Source of the DNA: Deltaproteobacteria bacterium
Lineage (GTDB): Bacteria > Myxococcota_A > Polyangia > Haliangiales > Haliangiaceae
Assembly: GCA_013812655.1 (NCBI GenBank)
Contig: JACCTC010000060.1
Coordinates: forward strand, 1-41,478
Reading direction: 5' to 3'
Length of the DNA: 41,478 nucleotides
Shown here: piece after piece, positions 23,743-35,693 of the stretch
Layout of the letters: each line of letters begins with the position of its first letter
How positions within the stretch are numbered: position 1 is the stretch's first letter
Made by a program: the position numbers and the translations under genes
The notes under the pieces: generated by a model
Told to the model about the DNA's origin: nothing
The model's input: only the letters and a program-made list of their open reading frames with translations
Databases searched by the model: none

Positions 23743-24789
23743 CTACTTGGCTTGGTACGTCTGGTAGACGGCCGGCGCCTCTGCCGATGCCGGCTTCGCA
23801 GGGTCCGCGGACTTCATCATGACCTTGGCCTTCGAGGCCTTGAAGCCCTTCTTCGTCATCGTCGAGCTTGACCGCGTCTCGTACGCGCTCTCCTCGGACG
23901 CCTGCTCGGCATCGTCGATGAAGTCCTTGACGTCGGCCGCGGTCGGCGGCTTGACGTCCTTGGCGGCGACGATGTCCACCGCCTCGGTCACGTAGGACTT
24001 GAGGAGCTTGCTCTCGAGCTTCTTGAACAGCGTCGGCGACTGGAACATGTCGACGGTGGCGACCTTGCCGTTCAGCGCGACCACGTAGCCAACCATCTTC
24101 GCGCGATCGCCCGCGGGGATCTTGGCGAGCGCATCGTCGACCTTCTTCTCCCACGTCCGCAGCGAGCCGTTCTGCTGCTGCTGCGCGACCTGGCGGTAGG
24201 TGTCGGTGCGGTTCGTGGTCTTGCGCGCCGCGTTCTTCGACTTCACTTCGTTCCACACCGCGCCCTGCTCCTCGAAGCTCGCCTTGCCGCGGAGCCGGCC
24301 GTGCGCGAGCGCCTTCGCGGAGGTGAACGTCTTGCTCTTGTTGTCCCAGCGGCCGTGCTCGACACAGAACACCGGCACGGTCTGCGTCGTCTTCGCGGGG
24401 ATGATCGTGTTCGCGCCGATGATCCGGTCCTGCTTGCCGCCGAGGATCACCTCGCCCGCGAGGACGAAGAGCGGACGATCACTGCGGTTGATGAGGACGA
24501 GGTTGTTGACGTCCTCGTTGGGCGCCTCGCGGATCTTGACCTTGTTCGATGCCATGGCCTCGTCGAGGACCAGCACGTCGGGCGGCGGGGTCTCGCTGCC
24601 CTTGCCGAGGATCGGCGTGATCGTCAGGCTCTCGACCTGGATCGGCGCGAGCAAGGTCGCGTTCGCGAGCGGGTCCTTTGCAATCTGCGCCGGTTTCGGC
24701 GGCCCGGCGGTCTGCTTCGCAGGAGCCTCCGCGTGGACGGTGGTGGCGATACAGAGCGAGAACGCGAGCAAGCCGATGGCGGGACGCAT
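23743..24789 (-). CDS. secreted ARPP-1-type (DUF6569-like) protein
   Basis: The 348-residue protein has an N-terminal signal peptide (about 1-20, ending VHAEA). Residues about 45-330 resemble the ARPP-1 domain (ARG and rhodanese-phosphatase-superfamily-associated): LTITPIL, VLVLDEAMASNKVKIREAPNEDVNNLVLINRS, and the hallmark PLFVLAGEVILGGKQDRII. Function in this family is unknown. The C-terminal 70 residues are Lys/Ala/Glu-rich and low in complexity. GGAGG lies 4 bases upstream of the ATG. It may share transcription direction with the stressosome operon downstream, but three hairpins separate them. Confidence 0.75.
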   Translation of the reverse strand: MRPAIGLLAFSLCIATTVHAEAPAKQTAGPPKPAQIAKDPLANATLLAPIQVESLTITPILGKGSETPPPDVLVLDEAMASNKVKIREAPNEDVNNLVLINRSDRPLFVLAGEVILGGKQDRIIGANTIIPAKTTQTVPVFCVEHGRWDNKSKTFTSAKALAHGRLRGKASFEEQGAVWNEVKSKNAARKTTNRTDTYRQVAQQQQNGSLRTWEKKVDDALAKIPAGDRAKMVGYVVALNGKVATVDMFQSPTLFKKLESKLLKSYVTEAVDIVAAKDVKPPTAADVKDFIDDAEQASEESAYETRSSSTMTKKGFKASKAKVMMKSADPAKPASAEAPAVYQTYQAK

Positions 24790-25022
24790 GGGGCCTCCAA
24801 TTGGGTGGAACGCCCCTCGGACACGAACGATCTATCGCGTGTTGCGGCCGCGACAGCAGAAATCATTTCACGGCCTTCCACCCAAGGCCGCGAGGCTCGC
24901 CGGCGTCCAGCTCGGATGGACCGGAGGAGAGCGAGGCCGTCTGGCCGAGCGAACGCGGAGGTCTCAAGTGAGACGGGAGCCTGTTCGGCACCGTCCCCGC
25001 AGCTTCGACGAACGAGAAGAGC

Positions 25023-27161
<2,139 letters not shown>

Positions 27162-27452
27162 GGAACGTCTCCTGCAAACACCCGGGTCCACCCCGAGCGA
27201 AACCCTGACTAAGGGCGCGGGATTGCTACCTTGTAAGTCCCTCCTTTGCAAGCCCAACCTGTCGACAACAGTCCCCATCCGTCAACCGCTGAGGCCTGCG
27301 GGCCCTAACCACGTAATTCCTCGCTCCGCTCGGTTCGTGCTCGGCCGCTTTCGCGGCTGTCTACCCGCTTCGCGTCCAGCATTCGCTTCGCGAATGGCGC
27401 GAATTCAAGAAGCAACAGGAGGCGTTTGCTACCGTCACTGAGAAGCGCGCTG
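27162..27452. promoter_or_regulatory. divergent promoter region of fusA and a Ser/Thr kinase, with hairpins
   Basis: This 291-bp interval holds the fusA leader and the kinase promoter. Two perfect hairpins stand out: GCCGC-TTTC-GCGGC at 27344-27357 and CATTCGC-TTC-GCGAATG at 27380-27396. They are separated by Cys-codon-like TTCGCG-rich sequence. No gene was recognised. The hairpins may insulate the two transcripts or form a 5' leader structure. Confidence 0.4.
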
Positions 27453-29210
<1,758 letters not shown>

Positions 29211-29272
29211 GGCGCAGAACCTCCAAAATCCACGCGGCCGGGCGACGGCTCCGTGGTCTACTCGTCGTGCAG

Positions 29273-30721
29273 ATGACGCGTCGGTTGTTGTTACTCGCCC
29301 TGACGGTCGCCGCCCCGATGGTTTTGCGTGCCGGCACGGCCGACGCCGAGCCACGCGGCCCGCGCATCACGATCCCGACCCCGCTCGACGGCTTCACGCC
29401 GCACGCGGCGATGTCCAAGGTGCTCTACCTCGAGCGCTGCCGCGGCAACTGCACGGTGACGAAGTCGAACGTCAACAACGCGCAGACCAACGAGTCGACG
29501 ATCCCCGGCCAGGCCGGCATGCACGTGCTCACCGAGTTCGTGAACCGGGATGGCGTCGCCGGCGCTGCGGCCGACGCGGAGTGGGCCGCGCTCGTCCAGT
29601 GCCTCCGCGAGGTCTACTCGCCGTTCGACATCCAGATCACCGACACCAGGCCGACGAGTGGCACCTATCACATGGCGATCGCCGCCGGCCTGCCGCGCCA
29701 GATCGGCTTTGGCGATGACGTCCTCGGCGTCGCGCCGCTCGCGAGCAACTGCAGCCCGCAGGACAACGTGATCTCGTTCTCGTTCGCGAACGCGCACGGC
29801 CCGACGCTGCGCGGCGAGAACCTGTGCTGGACGGTGGCGCAGGAGAGCGCGCACGCCTTCGGGCTCGATCACTCGTTCAAGTTCCTCGACGGTCGCTCGG
29901 CATGCAACGACCCGATGACCTACCAGGTCGACTGCGGCGGCCAGCGGTTCTTTCGTAACCAGGCCGCGAAGTGCGGCGAGTACGAGGAGCGTGCGTGTCG
30001 CTGCGGGCCGACCCAGAACTCGCACACCAAGTTGCTCGGCACGTTCGGCGCCGGCACCGCGATCACCGGCAACCCGACGGCGATGATCACGACCCCCGCG
30101 GACGGCCAGCCGCTCGGCGTCGTGGTCGGCGCGAGCGCCGGATCGAAGCGCGGCATCGCGCGGGTCCAGCTGCTCGTCAACGGCTTCCCGTGGGCCGAGG
30201 TGCCGGGCACGAAGTTCGGCCCGAACGGCCAGGCCAACCCGTCGAGCTACGGCCTGATGCTGCCGGCCACGCTGCCCGACGGGATCAGCGACCTCGTGGT
30301 CCGCGCCTACGACGATCTCGGGGCGTTCACGGACTCGCCGACGGTGACCCGCACGAAGGGGGCGCCGTGCACGACCGCCGAGACCTGCGCGCGCGGCCAG
30401 CGCTGCGATGCGGGCAAGTGCTTGTGGGACCCGGCGGCCGGCGAGATCGGCGACTCCTGCGAGTATCCGCAGTACTGCAAGAGCCTGCGCTGCGAGGGTA
30501 CGGCCGAGCGCAAGATCTGCAGCGATGCCTGCAATCCCGATGGCGAGAACACCTGCACGGACGGCCTGTCGTGCATCGAGACTGGACCCGGCACCGGCAT
30601 CTGCTACTTCGACGAGGGCGGCTGCTGCAGCGTGGCGTTCGATCGCCGACTGCCGTGGGCACATCTTGGGGTCTCGGCGCTGGTCGCAGCGCTCCTGATG
30701 CGCCGTCGCCGCCGACGGTGA
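29273..30721 (+). CDS. secreted metzincin-like protein with MYXO-CTERM-like tail, paralogue 1
   Basis: This 482-residue protein has a signal peptide (1-27, ending GTADA). Its N-terminal half contains QESAHAFGLDH starting at Q190, which matches the metzincin zinc motif HExxHxxGxxH except that the first His is Gln. It is followed by DPMTY, like a Met-turn. Next come an Ig-like region (about 260-360) and a Cys-rich segment with GAPCTTAETCARGQRCDAGKC-like pattern. The tail GGCCSVAF plus a hydrophobic helix and seven Arg resembles the MYXO-CTERM sorting signal for surface anchoring. First of three tandem paralogues. Protease activity is doubtful because of the lost His. Confidence 0.8.
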   Translation: MTRRLLLLALTVAAPMVLRAGTADAEPRGPRITIPTPLDGFTPHAAMSKVLYLERCRGNCTVTKSNVNNAQTNESTIPGQAGMHVLTEFVNRDGVAGAAADAEWAALVQCLREVYSPFDIQITDTRPTSGTYHMAIAAGLPRQIGFGDDVLGVAPLASNCSPQDNVISFSFANAHGPTLRGENLCWTVAQESAHAFGLDHSFKFLDGRSACNDPMTYQVDCGGQRFFRNQAAKCGEYEERACRCGPTQNSHTKLLGTFGAGTAITGNPTAMITTPADGQPLGVVVGASAGSKRGIARVQLLVNGFPWAEVPGTKFGPNGQANPSSYGLMLPATLPDGISDLVVRAYDDLGAFTDSPTVTRTKGAPCTTAETCARGQRCDAGKCLWDPAAGEIGDSCEYPQYCKSLRCEGTAERKICSDACNPDGENTCTDGLSCIETGPGTGICYFDEGGCCSVAFDRRLPWAHLGVSALVAALLMRRRRRR

Positions 30722-30744
30722 GCAGGCGCCATCACGCCCCCCGC

Positions 30745-30790
30745 TGACGTGTGACGAATCCTGCTGACGCCTCGACGCGTCATGTAGTAT
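30745..30790 (+). promoter_or_regulatory. candidate promoter with repeated TGACG words before paralogue 2
   Basis: TGACG occurs at 30745, 30752 and 30765, followed by TAGTAT (30785-30790), a possible -10 element 9 bases before the ATG at 30800. The very short leader makes this assignment weak, though leader-poor transcripts occur in GC-rich bacteria. Confidence 0.25.
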
Positions 30791-30799
30791 CCCGAGCCC

Positions 30800-32323
30800 A
30801 TGTTTCGTCGATCTACGCCAGCCTGGCTTGCCCTCGCGTCCTCGGTCCTCTGTGGTCTCGGTAGCGCGTCGGTGGCCTCCGCCGAGAGCGGACCGAACGC
30901 GGTCTTCACGCTCGACACGCCCATCTCCACGGTCCAGTCGCCGACGGTCGGCCCTCGCCGTGATGTCATCGTCGTGCCGCCGCGGCCCGGCGATGCGGCC
31001 GCGCTGGTCTCGCCGATCATCTACCTGAACCGCTGCACCGGCGGCTGTACCCTGAAGACCGGTAGCTCGGACGACGCCGTGATGAACACGACGCCGCTCG
31101 TCGAAGCCGACACCAATCTCTCGGCGTTCACCCACGGCGAGCAGGCGTGGCAGGATCTGTTGACGTGCATGCGCGAGATCTACTCGCCGTTCGACGTCCA
31201 GATCACCGACGCCCGCCCCGGTGCGGGCACGCAGTATCACATGGCTATCGTCGCCGGCACGTCGACCGAAGCGAACAAGCCCGGAACGCTCGGCGTCGCG
31301 TTCGTCAACAGCGACTGCTCGCCGCGCAACAACACGATCTCGCTCTCGTTCGCGAACTCGCACGGCGGCACCGGCGCGTCACTCACGCAATCGCTCTGCC
31401 ACACGGTCGGCCAGGAGAGCGCGCACGCGTACGGCCTCGACCACGCGTTCAAGTTCTCGGACGGTCGCTCGACCTGCAACGATCCGATGACGTACCAATC
31501 CGACTGCGGCGGTCAGCGGTTCTATCGCAACGACTCGGCGAGCTGCGGCGAGTTCGCGGCCCGCGCGTGCGGCAGCACCGGCGCGTGCGGTTCCTCCCAG
31601 AACGCGCACGCCAAGCTGCTCACCGTGTTCGGCCCGTCGACCGCGGCACCGCTGATCACCCCGCCCACCGCGATGGTCACCACGCCCCAGGCCGGCGGCA
31701 CGCTCGGCGCGATCGTCGCAGCGCAGGCCGGCAGCAAGCGCGGCGTCGCGAAGGTCGAGCTCCTGCTCAACGGCTTCAAGTGGGCCGAGGCGAAGGGCGC
31801 GCAGTTCGGCCAGAACGGTCAGCCAAACCCGTCGTCGTACTCGATGATGGTCCCGACCAGCGTCCCGAACAGCAAGATCGATGTCGTCGTGCGCGCGTGC
31901 GATGACCTCGGCAAGTGTACCGAGTCGGCGCCGGTCCTCGTCACCAAGGGCGCGCCGTGCACCGCCGCCGAGATGTGCGCGAAGGGGCAGAAGTGCGAGG
32001 ACGGCAAGTGCTTCTGGGATCAGCCCGCCGGCGAGCTCGGCGCGGACTGCGACTACCCGCAGTTCTGCAAGAGCCTGCGTTGCGAGGGTCCCACCGAGGC
32101 GCAGGTCTGCTCGCAGGGCTGCGTCCCGGGCACCGGCGATAGCTGCCCCGACGGCCTCGAGTGTCTCGAGACCGGGCCCGGCCAGGGCATCTGCTACACG
32201 GCCGCGGACGACGGTGGCGGCTGCTGCAGCGTCGGCGGAGATGACGGTCCTGCACCTTGGGCGCTCCACGGCGGCGTTGCCGCGCTGCTCATCGGCCTTC
32301 TCGTGCGCCGGCGGAGGAGCTGA
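30800..32323 (+). CDS. secreted metzincin-like protein with MYXO-CTERM-like tail, paralogue 2
   Basis: This 507-residue protein has a signal peptide (about 1-28, ending SVASA). It shares the domain order of its neighbours: a zincin-like domain with QESAHAYGLDH (Q205, H209, H215), Met-turn-like DPMTYQ (M230), an Ig-like region (about 285-390) and two Cys-rich modules. The tail is GGCCSVGG, a hydrophobic helix and VRRRRS. The Gln for His change is the same as in paralogues 1 and 3, so it is not a sequencing error. Conserved spacing of Cys residues (NRCTGGC, LCHTVGQE, DCGGQRFYRN, CGEFAARAC) suggests many disulfides. Likely exported and surface-anchored; substrate or ligand unknown. Confidence 0.82.
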   Translation: MFRRSTPAWLALASSVLCGLGSASVASAESGPNAVFTLDTPISTVQSPTVGPRRDVIVVPPRPGDAAALVSPIIYLNRCTGGCTLKTGSSDDAVMNTTPLVEADTNLSAFTHGEQAWQDLLTCMREIYSPFDVQITDARPGAGTQYHMAIVAGTSTEANKPGTLGVAFVNSDCSPRNNTISLSFANSHGGTGASLTQSLCHTVGQESAHAYGLDHAFKFSDGRSTCNDPMTYQSDCGGQRFYRNDSASCGEFAARACGSTGACGSSQNAHAKLLTVFGPSTAAPLITPPTAMVTTPQAGGTLGAIVAAQAGSKRGVAKVELLLNGFKWAEAKGAQFGQNGQPNPSSYSMMVPTSVPNSKIDVVVRACDDLGKCTESAPVLVTKGAPCTAAEMCAKGQKCEDGKCFWDQPAGELGADCDYPQFCKSLRCEGPTEAQVCSQGCVPGTGDSCPDGLECLETGPGQGICYTAADDGGGCCSVGGDDGPAPWALHGGVAALLIGLLVRRRRS

Positions 32324-32325
32324 TC

Positions 32326-33762
32326 ATGCGAAGCCTTCCGGTCGTCGCCAGCCTGTTCCTCGCGACGATCGGCGTGGTGCCGGTGGCATCCGCTTCGCCC
32401 GAGCTGCCGACGACGGTGAGGATCCCACCGCCGGTTGGCGAGCACGCCGCTGCGGCGCAGGTGCTGTACTTCAACCGCTGTCGTGGCGGCTGCACGGTCA
32501 CCGCGAGCGCCACCAACGACGCGCGCTCGCACCTGTCGACGATCCCGCAGGGCGCGCCCGGCGAGATGTTCACGCTGACGGAGTTCCGCCACGGCGACGT
32601 CGTGTGGAACGGCCTGATGCAGTGCCTGCGCGAGGTCTACTCGCCGTTCAACGTCGTGATCACCGACGAGCTGCCCGCCCCGGGCGTCGCGTACAACGAG
32701 AACATCGTCGCGGGCATCGATAACGAGATCAACTACCCGGGCGCTGGCGGCGTCGCGCCTGTTACCTCCGATTGCAGCCCGTACAGCTACGTCTCGTCGT
32801 TCACGTTCGCGAACGGCTACGGCCCGGACGTCTACCAGCTCTGCTACGTCGCGGCGCAGGAGACCGGTCATGCGTTCGGCATGGCCGACCACGCGTGGGC
32901 GTTCATCGCCGACGGCCGCTCCGCGTGCAGCGATCCGATGTCGTACCGCAACGATTGCCTGTCGAACGGCCAGCGGTTCTTCCGCAACGAGGCCGCGACC
33001 TGCGGCGACTTCGCCCAGGAGAGCTGCAACTGCGCCGGCATGAACCCGCACTCCAAGCTGCTCGCCGCGCTCGGCGCGGGTACCCCGATCACGCCGCCGC
33101 CGAACCTCGCGGTGACCCAGCCGGTCGCCGGCACGCAGGTCACGAACGGCCAGATGGTGATCTCGACGGCGTCGTCGCAGCGCGGCGTCAAGATCATCGA
33201 GCTCTATCTCAACGGCTTCAAGTGGGGCGAGAAGAAGGGCGTGCCGTTCGGTCAGACCAACCAGCCCGAGGCGGCGTACGCGATCCCGATGCCAGCCGAC
33301 GTGCCCGGCGGCGTGATCGACATCGTCGTCGTAGCCAAGGACGACATCGGCATCACGACGACCGCGCCGACGATCACGGTCATGAAGGGCGCCCCGTGCA
33401 CGTCCGCCGACAGCTGCGCGAAGGGCCAGAAGTGCGAGGAGGGCAGGTGCTTCTGGGATCCCGCGAGCGGCGAGATCGGTGACACCTGCACCTATCCGCA
33501 GTTCTGCCTGACCGGCACCTGTATGGGCCCGAGCGCCGACGAGCAGATCTGCACGCAGAGCTGCATCCCCGGCGTCGGTGACAGCTGCCCGATGGACTAC
33601 TACTGCCTCGCCACCGGTCCATCGAGCGGCGCGTGCTGGCCCGAGGGAGCGGAAGAGGCAGGCTGCTGCAGCACGTCCGACGGAGCGGTGACGGGTAGCG
33701 CGCTGCTCGCGTTCGGCCTGCTCGCGATCCTCGCGCCTCGTCGTCGTCGCCGCCGCGCCTGA
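32326..33762 (+). CDS. secreted metzincin-like protein with MYXO-CTERM-like tail, paralogue 3
   Basis: This 478-residue protein has a signal peptide (about 1-24, ending VASAS) and the same domain order as paralogues 1 and 2. Its zinc-like motif reads QETGHAFGMADH from Q178, so the first ligand is again Gln and there is one extra residue before the last His; DPMSY provides the Met-turn. The Ig-like region and Cys-rich modules follow, then GCCSTSDG, a hydrophobic helix and RRRRRR. The ATG lies 2 bases after the stop of paralogue 2 with GGAGGAG 6 bases upstream, so these two are co-transcribed. It converges on the receiver gene with 1 base between stops. Confidence 0.82.
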   Translation: MRSLPVVASLFLATIGVVPVASASPELPTTVRIPPPVGEHAAAAQVLYFNRCRGGCTVTASATNDARSHLSTIPQGAPGEMFTLTEFRHGDVVWNGLMQCLREVYSPFNVVITDELPAPGVAYNENIVAGIDNEINYPGAGGVAPVTSDCSPYSYVSSFTFANGYGPDVYQLCYVAAQETGHAFGMADHAWAFIADGRSACSDPMSYRNDCLSNGQRFFRNEAATCGDFAQESCNCAGMNPHSKLLAALGAGTPITPPPNLAVTQPVAGTQVTNGQMVISTASSQRGVKIIELYLNGFKWGEKKGVPFGQTNQPEAAYAIPMPADVPGGVIDIVVVAKDDIGITTTAPTITVMKGAPCTSADSCAKGQKCEEGRCFWDPASGEIGDTCTYPQFCLTGTCMGPSADEQICTQSCIPGVGDSCPMDYYCLATGPSSGACWPEGAEEAGCCSTSDGAVTGSALLAFGLLAILAPRRRRRRA

Positions 33763-33763
33763 G

Positions 33764-34126
33764 CTACCGGTTCGCTTTCGAAGCGGTAACGGCCTTCAGC
33801 TGCTCGAGGAGCTTCGAGATCCGATACGGCTTCTGCAGGCAGTGCTGCACGCCGAGCTCCTCGCAGCGCGCCTCGACGTCGCGGCTTGCCGACGCGACGA
33901 TCACGGGCGTCCTGATCGAGCGTGTCGCCAGCTCGGCGATCAGCTCCTCGCCCGTCATCACCGGCATCATCAGATCGAGCACGATCGCGTCGAAGGGCTC
34001 GCGCAGGATCATCTCGAGCGCCTCGGCACCGTCGCGCGCCGTCAGCACCACGCAGTGCTCCTCGAGGGCCGCGCCGACAGACTCGATGACATCGACCTCG
34101 TCATCGACGAGCAGGACGCGCAGCAT
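33764..34126 (-). CDS. stand-alone response-regulator receiver
   Basis: A 120-residue CheY-like single-domain receiver. The acidic cluster is LLVDDE (D8-D9), the phospho-acceptor Asp lies in IVLDLMMPVMTG (about 52), Ser/Thr in VIVASAS and the conserved Lys in LQKPY (about 104), all intact. It has no output domain, so it acts through partners. The start MLRVLLV was chosen because it places the fold at residue 1; the frame is open upstream. It lies 7 bp downstream of the lipoprotein gene on the same strand, so co-transcription is possible. No kinase is adjacent. Confidence 0.88.
   Translation of the reverse strand: MLRVLLVDDEVDVIESVGAALEEHCVVLTARDGAEALEMILREPFDAIVLDLMMPVMTGEELIAELATRSIRTPVIVASASRDVEARCEELGVQHCLQKPYRISKLLEQLKAVTASKANR
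33765..33788. terminator. hairpin at the junction of convergent genes
   Basis: TACCG-G-TTCG-CTTT-CGAA-G-CGGTA folds into a 9-bp stem with one G-G mismatch and a CTTT loop. It overlaps the last codons of the receiver gene and lies 2 bases after the stop of the convergent paralogue 3, a suitable place for a bidirectional terminator. Confidence 0.5.
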
Positions 34127-34133
34127 CCGGACG

Positions 34134-34892
34134 TCAGTTGCCGGAGCCGGCGGGCGCCGCCGAGCCAGCAGGCGCGTCGGAGCCAGCCGCGGAACCAGCG
34201 GCCGCAGCCGGAGCTCCGCCATCGGGGTTGACGGCGATCTGCTGCGGACCGATCTGATCGCGCGCAGCCTTCGCGCAGTTGCGGATGATCTCGTTGTCGA
34301 CGTTGCTCGGACCGCCGCGCACCTGGAGGATGCACTTGGTGTCCTCGTCGAAGAACCGGTAGACGAACACGTCGTCGACGCCCTGGGCGACGACCTGCAG
34401 GCACGCATACGTGCCCATCGACTCGTCGTCCCTGTCCTTGCGCGTCTTGCACTTGCCCTTGAAGCGCTCCGCGTCCTCGATCGTCCAGCAGAACGCGGTG
34501 ACGTTGCAGAGCTCGTCGCCGGCGAGCACGCCGAGCCGGCCTGCCTTCTTGAGCAGCGCCTGCTGCTCCTTCTCGTTCAGCCGCTTGCCGCCGCGGTGGA
34601 ACGAGCACGATGCCGCCGCCTCGGGCTCGGCCTTCGTGATGTCCTTGACCTCGAGCGGCTCCTTCTCGCCGATCGCCGCGCCCATCGCCGTGGCATCGAG
34701 CAGCTGGGTGCACGGGATGCGCGACTGACCAGGGACCGGCGGCCGGATCGTCTTCGCGACGCCACCCGCGGCCTCCTTCTCCTTCTGCAGCCGCTCGGCC
34801 TCGCGCTTGGCTTCCTCCTCGCCCTCCTTCGCACCCTTCGTGCAAGCGCTGCCTACAAGACCGATGGCCATGATCGCGATGAATGCCCGCAT
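34134..34892 (-). CDS. putative lipoprotein, unknown function (distant DUF3558-like resemblance)
   Basis: The 252-residue product starts with a lipoprotein signal peptide ending VGSAC (Cys17). A charged Lys/Glu-rich helix follows (about 20-45), then a folded region containing Cys residues in IPCTQLL, AASCSF, ELCNVTAFCW, GKCK and DTKCIL. The pattern IPCTLLDxxxxxxxLG...xSCSF is reminiscent of DUF3558 lipoproteins, but the match is weak. The C-terminal 30 residues are a Gly/Ala/Ser/Pro-rich low-complexity tail. It would sit in the inner or outer membrane. The receiver gene follows 7 bp downstream. Confidence 0.65.
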   Translation of the reverse strand: MRAFIAIMAIGLVGSACTKGAKEGEEEAKREAERLQKEKEAAGGVAKTIRPPVPGQSRIPCTQLLDATAMGAAIGEKEPLEVKDITKAEPEAAASCSFHRGGKRLNEKEQQALLKKAGRLGVLAGDELCNVTAFCWTIEDAERFKGKCKTRKDRDDESMGTYACLQVVAQGVDDVFVYRFFDEDTKCILQVRGGPSNVDNEIIRNCAKAARDQIGPQQIAVNPDGGAPAAAAGSAAGSDAPAGSAAPAGSGN

Positions 34893-34957
34893 TGCGGCGC
34901 CGACCGTAACATGTGCCCCGCTCGACTGTCAGATCGCCGCGCGATGGTCGGCGCACG

Positions 34958-35131
34958 ATGACGCCACACGAACCGACGTCCCGCATGCAGCTCGTCGCGT
35001 TGCAGACCAAGGTCGACCGCTACGAGCGCGCGTTTCAGCTGCTCGCACAGCGCCATCCCTTGCCCCGCGATCCAGCTTCGCGCCCGGGCACGTTCCCGCT
35101 CTCGCGCTGCTGGATGACACCAGCGTCCTGA
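34958..35131 (+). pseudogene. probable remnant of a PD-(D/E)XK nuclease paralogue
   Basis: This 57-residue frame reads MQLVALQTKVDRYERAF near its start and TFPLSRCW near its end. Those pieces align in order with LGVLQAKVDLFEKGF and SFPLSTCW of the intact nuclease gene at 35190-35693, while the part between, which carries the catalytic PFD and QVK residues, is missing. It is therefore best read as an internally deleted duplicate lying just upstream of its parent. The alternative, a small unrelated protein with chance similarity, cannot be excluded. Confidence 0.45.
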
Positions 35132-35161
35132 TCGCGAGCGATTTCGCGCGCGTCTGGCTGT

Positions 35162-35183
35162 CAGATCCCGGGCCTAGGATCTG
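35162..35183. promoter_or_regulatory. inverted repeat CAGATCC-N8-GGATCTG before the nuclease gene
   Basis: A perfect 7+8+7 dyad ends 6 bases before the nuclease ATG at 35190, so it would overlap the promoter or leader. It could be an operator or a leader hairpin limiting nuclease translation. Confidence 0.4.
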
Positions 35184-35189
35184 CGGGCG

Positions 35190-35693
35190 ATGCTTGTCCA
35201 TCACACGAAGAACAAGGGCGATCTGGGGGTCCTGCAGGCGAAGGTGGATCTCTTCGAGAAGGGGTTCATCATCCTCATGCCGCAGACCGAGCATGCTCCG
35301 TTCGATCTCGTCGCGTATCGAGACGAACGGTTCTATCGGGTGCAGGTCAAGTACCGGGCCGCCGTGAGGGGGCAGCTCTCGTTTCCACTCTCCACCTGCT
35401 GGGCCGACCGCCATGGCGTGCACACCGTGCCGATCGACAGGCGTTCGATCGATCTGCTCTGCATTTATTGTCCCGATACTCGCCGCTGCTACTACGTGGA
35501 TCCGCGCGAGGTTGGTCGTGGGGTTCAGTTGCGGATCGCGCCGCCACGAAACCAACAGAAAAAGCGAATCCGTCGAGCCGAGGACTACCTGCAGATTCCG
35601 GCGTCGGTACTGGGAGTTCCTGCCGGTTCTGCCAATCCACTTGAGAGCCAGGACGACGTGAGGCAGAGTTCTGGGCCGACGGTTCCCGCCTAG
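35190..35693 (+). CDS. PD-(D/E)XK nuclease of the group I intron homing endonuclease type (PDDEXK_5-like)
   Basis: This 167-residue protein resembles the I-Ssp6803I/PDDEXK_5 family. It begins TKNKGDLGVLQAKVDLFEKGF, then has PFDLVAYRD (D39) and VQVKYR (Q52 and K54), the PD...(E/Q)xK catalytic pattern. Homing enzymes of this family cut tRNA genes to spread self-splicing introns. Here the gene is free-standing: its TAG stop shares its G with base 1 of tRNA-Arg(TCT), and no intron is present. The C-terminal 45 residues are basic and Pro/Gln-rich and may bind DNA. A remnant paralogue and a 7-bp inverted repeat lie upstream. A host role, such as repair or a domesticated homing enzyme, is possible but unproven. 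Confidence 0.8.
   Translation: MLVHHTKNKGDLGVLQAKVDLFEKGFIILMPQTEHAPFDLVAYRDERFYRVQVKYRAAVRGQLSFPLSTCWADRHGVHTVPIDRRSIDLLCIYCPDTRRCYYVDPREVGRGVQLRIAPPRNQQKKRIRRAEDYLQIPASVLGVPAGSANPLESQDDVRQSSGPTVPA

Noticed and set aside
29800-32900. Gln in the zinc motif as a sequencing error
   Set aside because: The same change is present in three diverged paralogues with different surrounding codons.
34958-35170. Frameshifted single nuclease gene spanning the remnant and the intact gene
   Set aside because: Both pieces begin with the same N-terminal family segment, so they are two copies and not halves of one gene.
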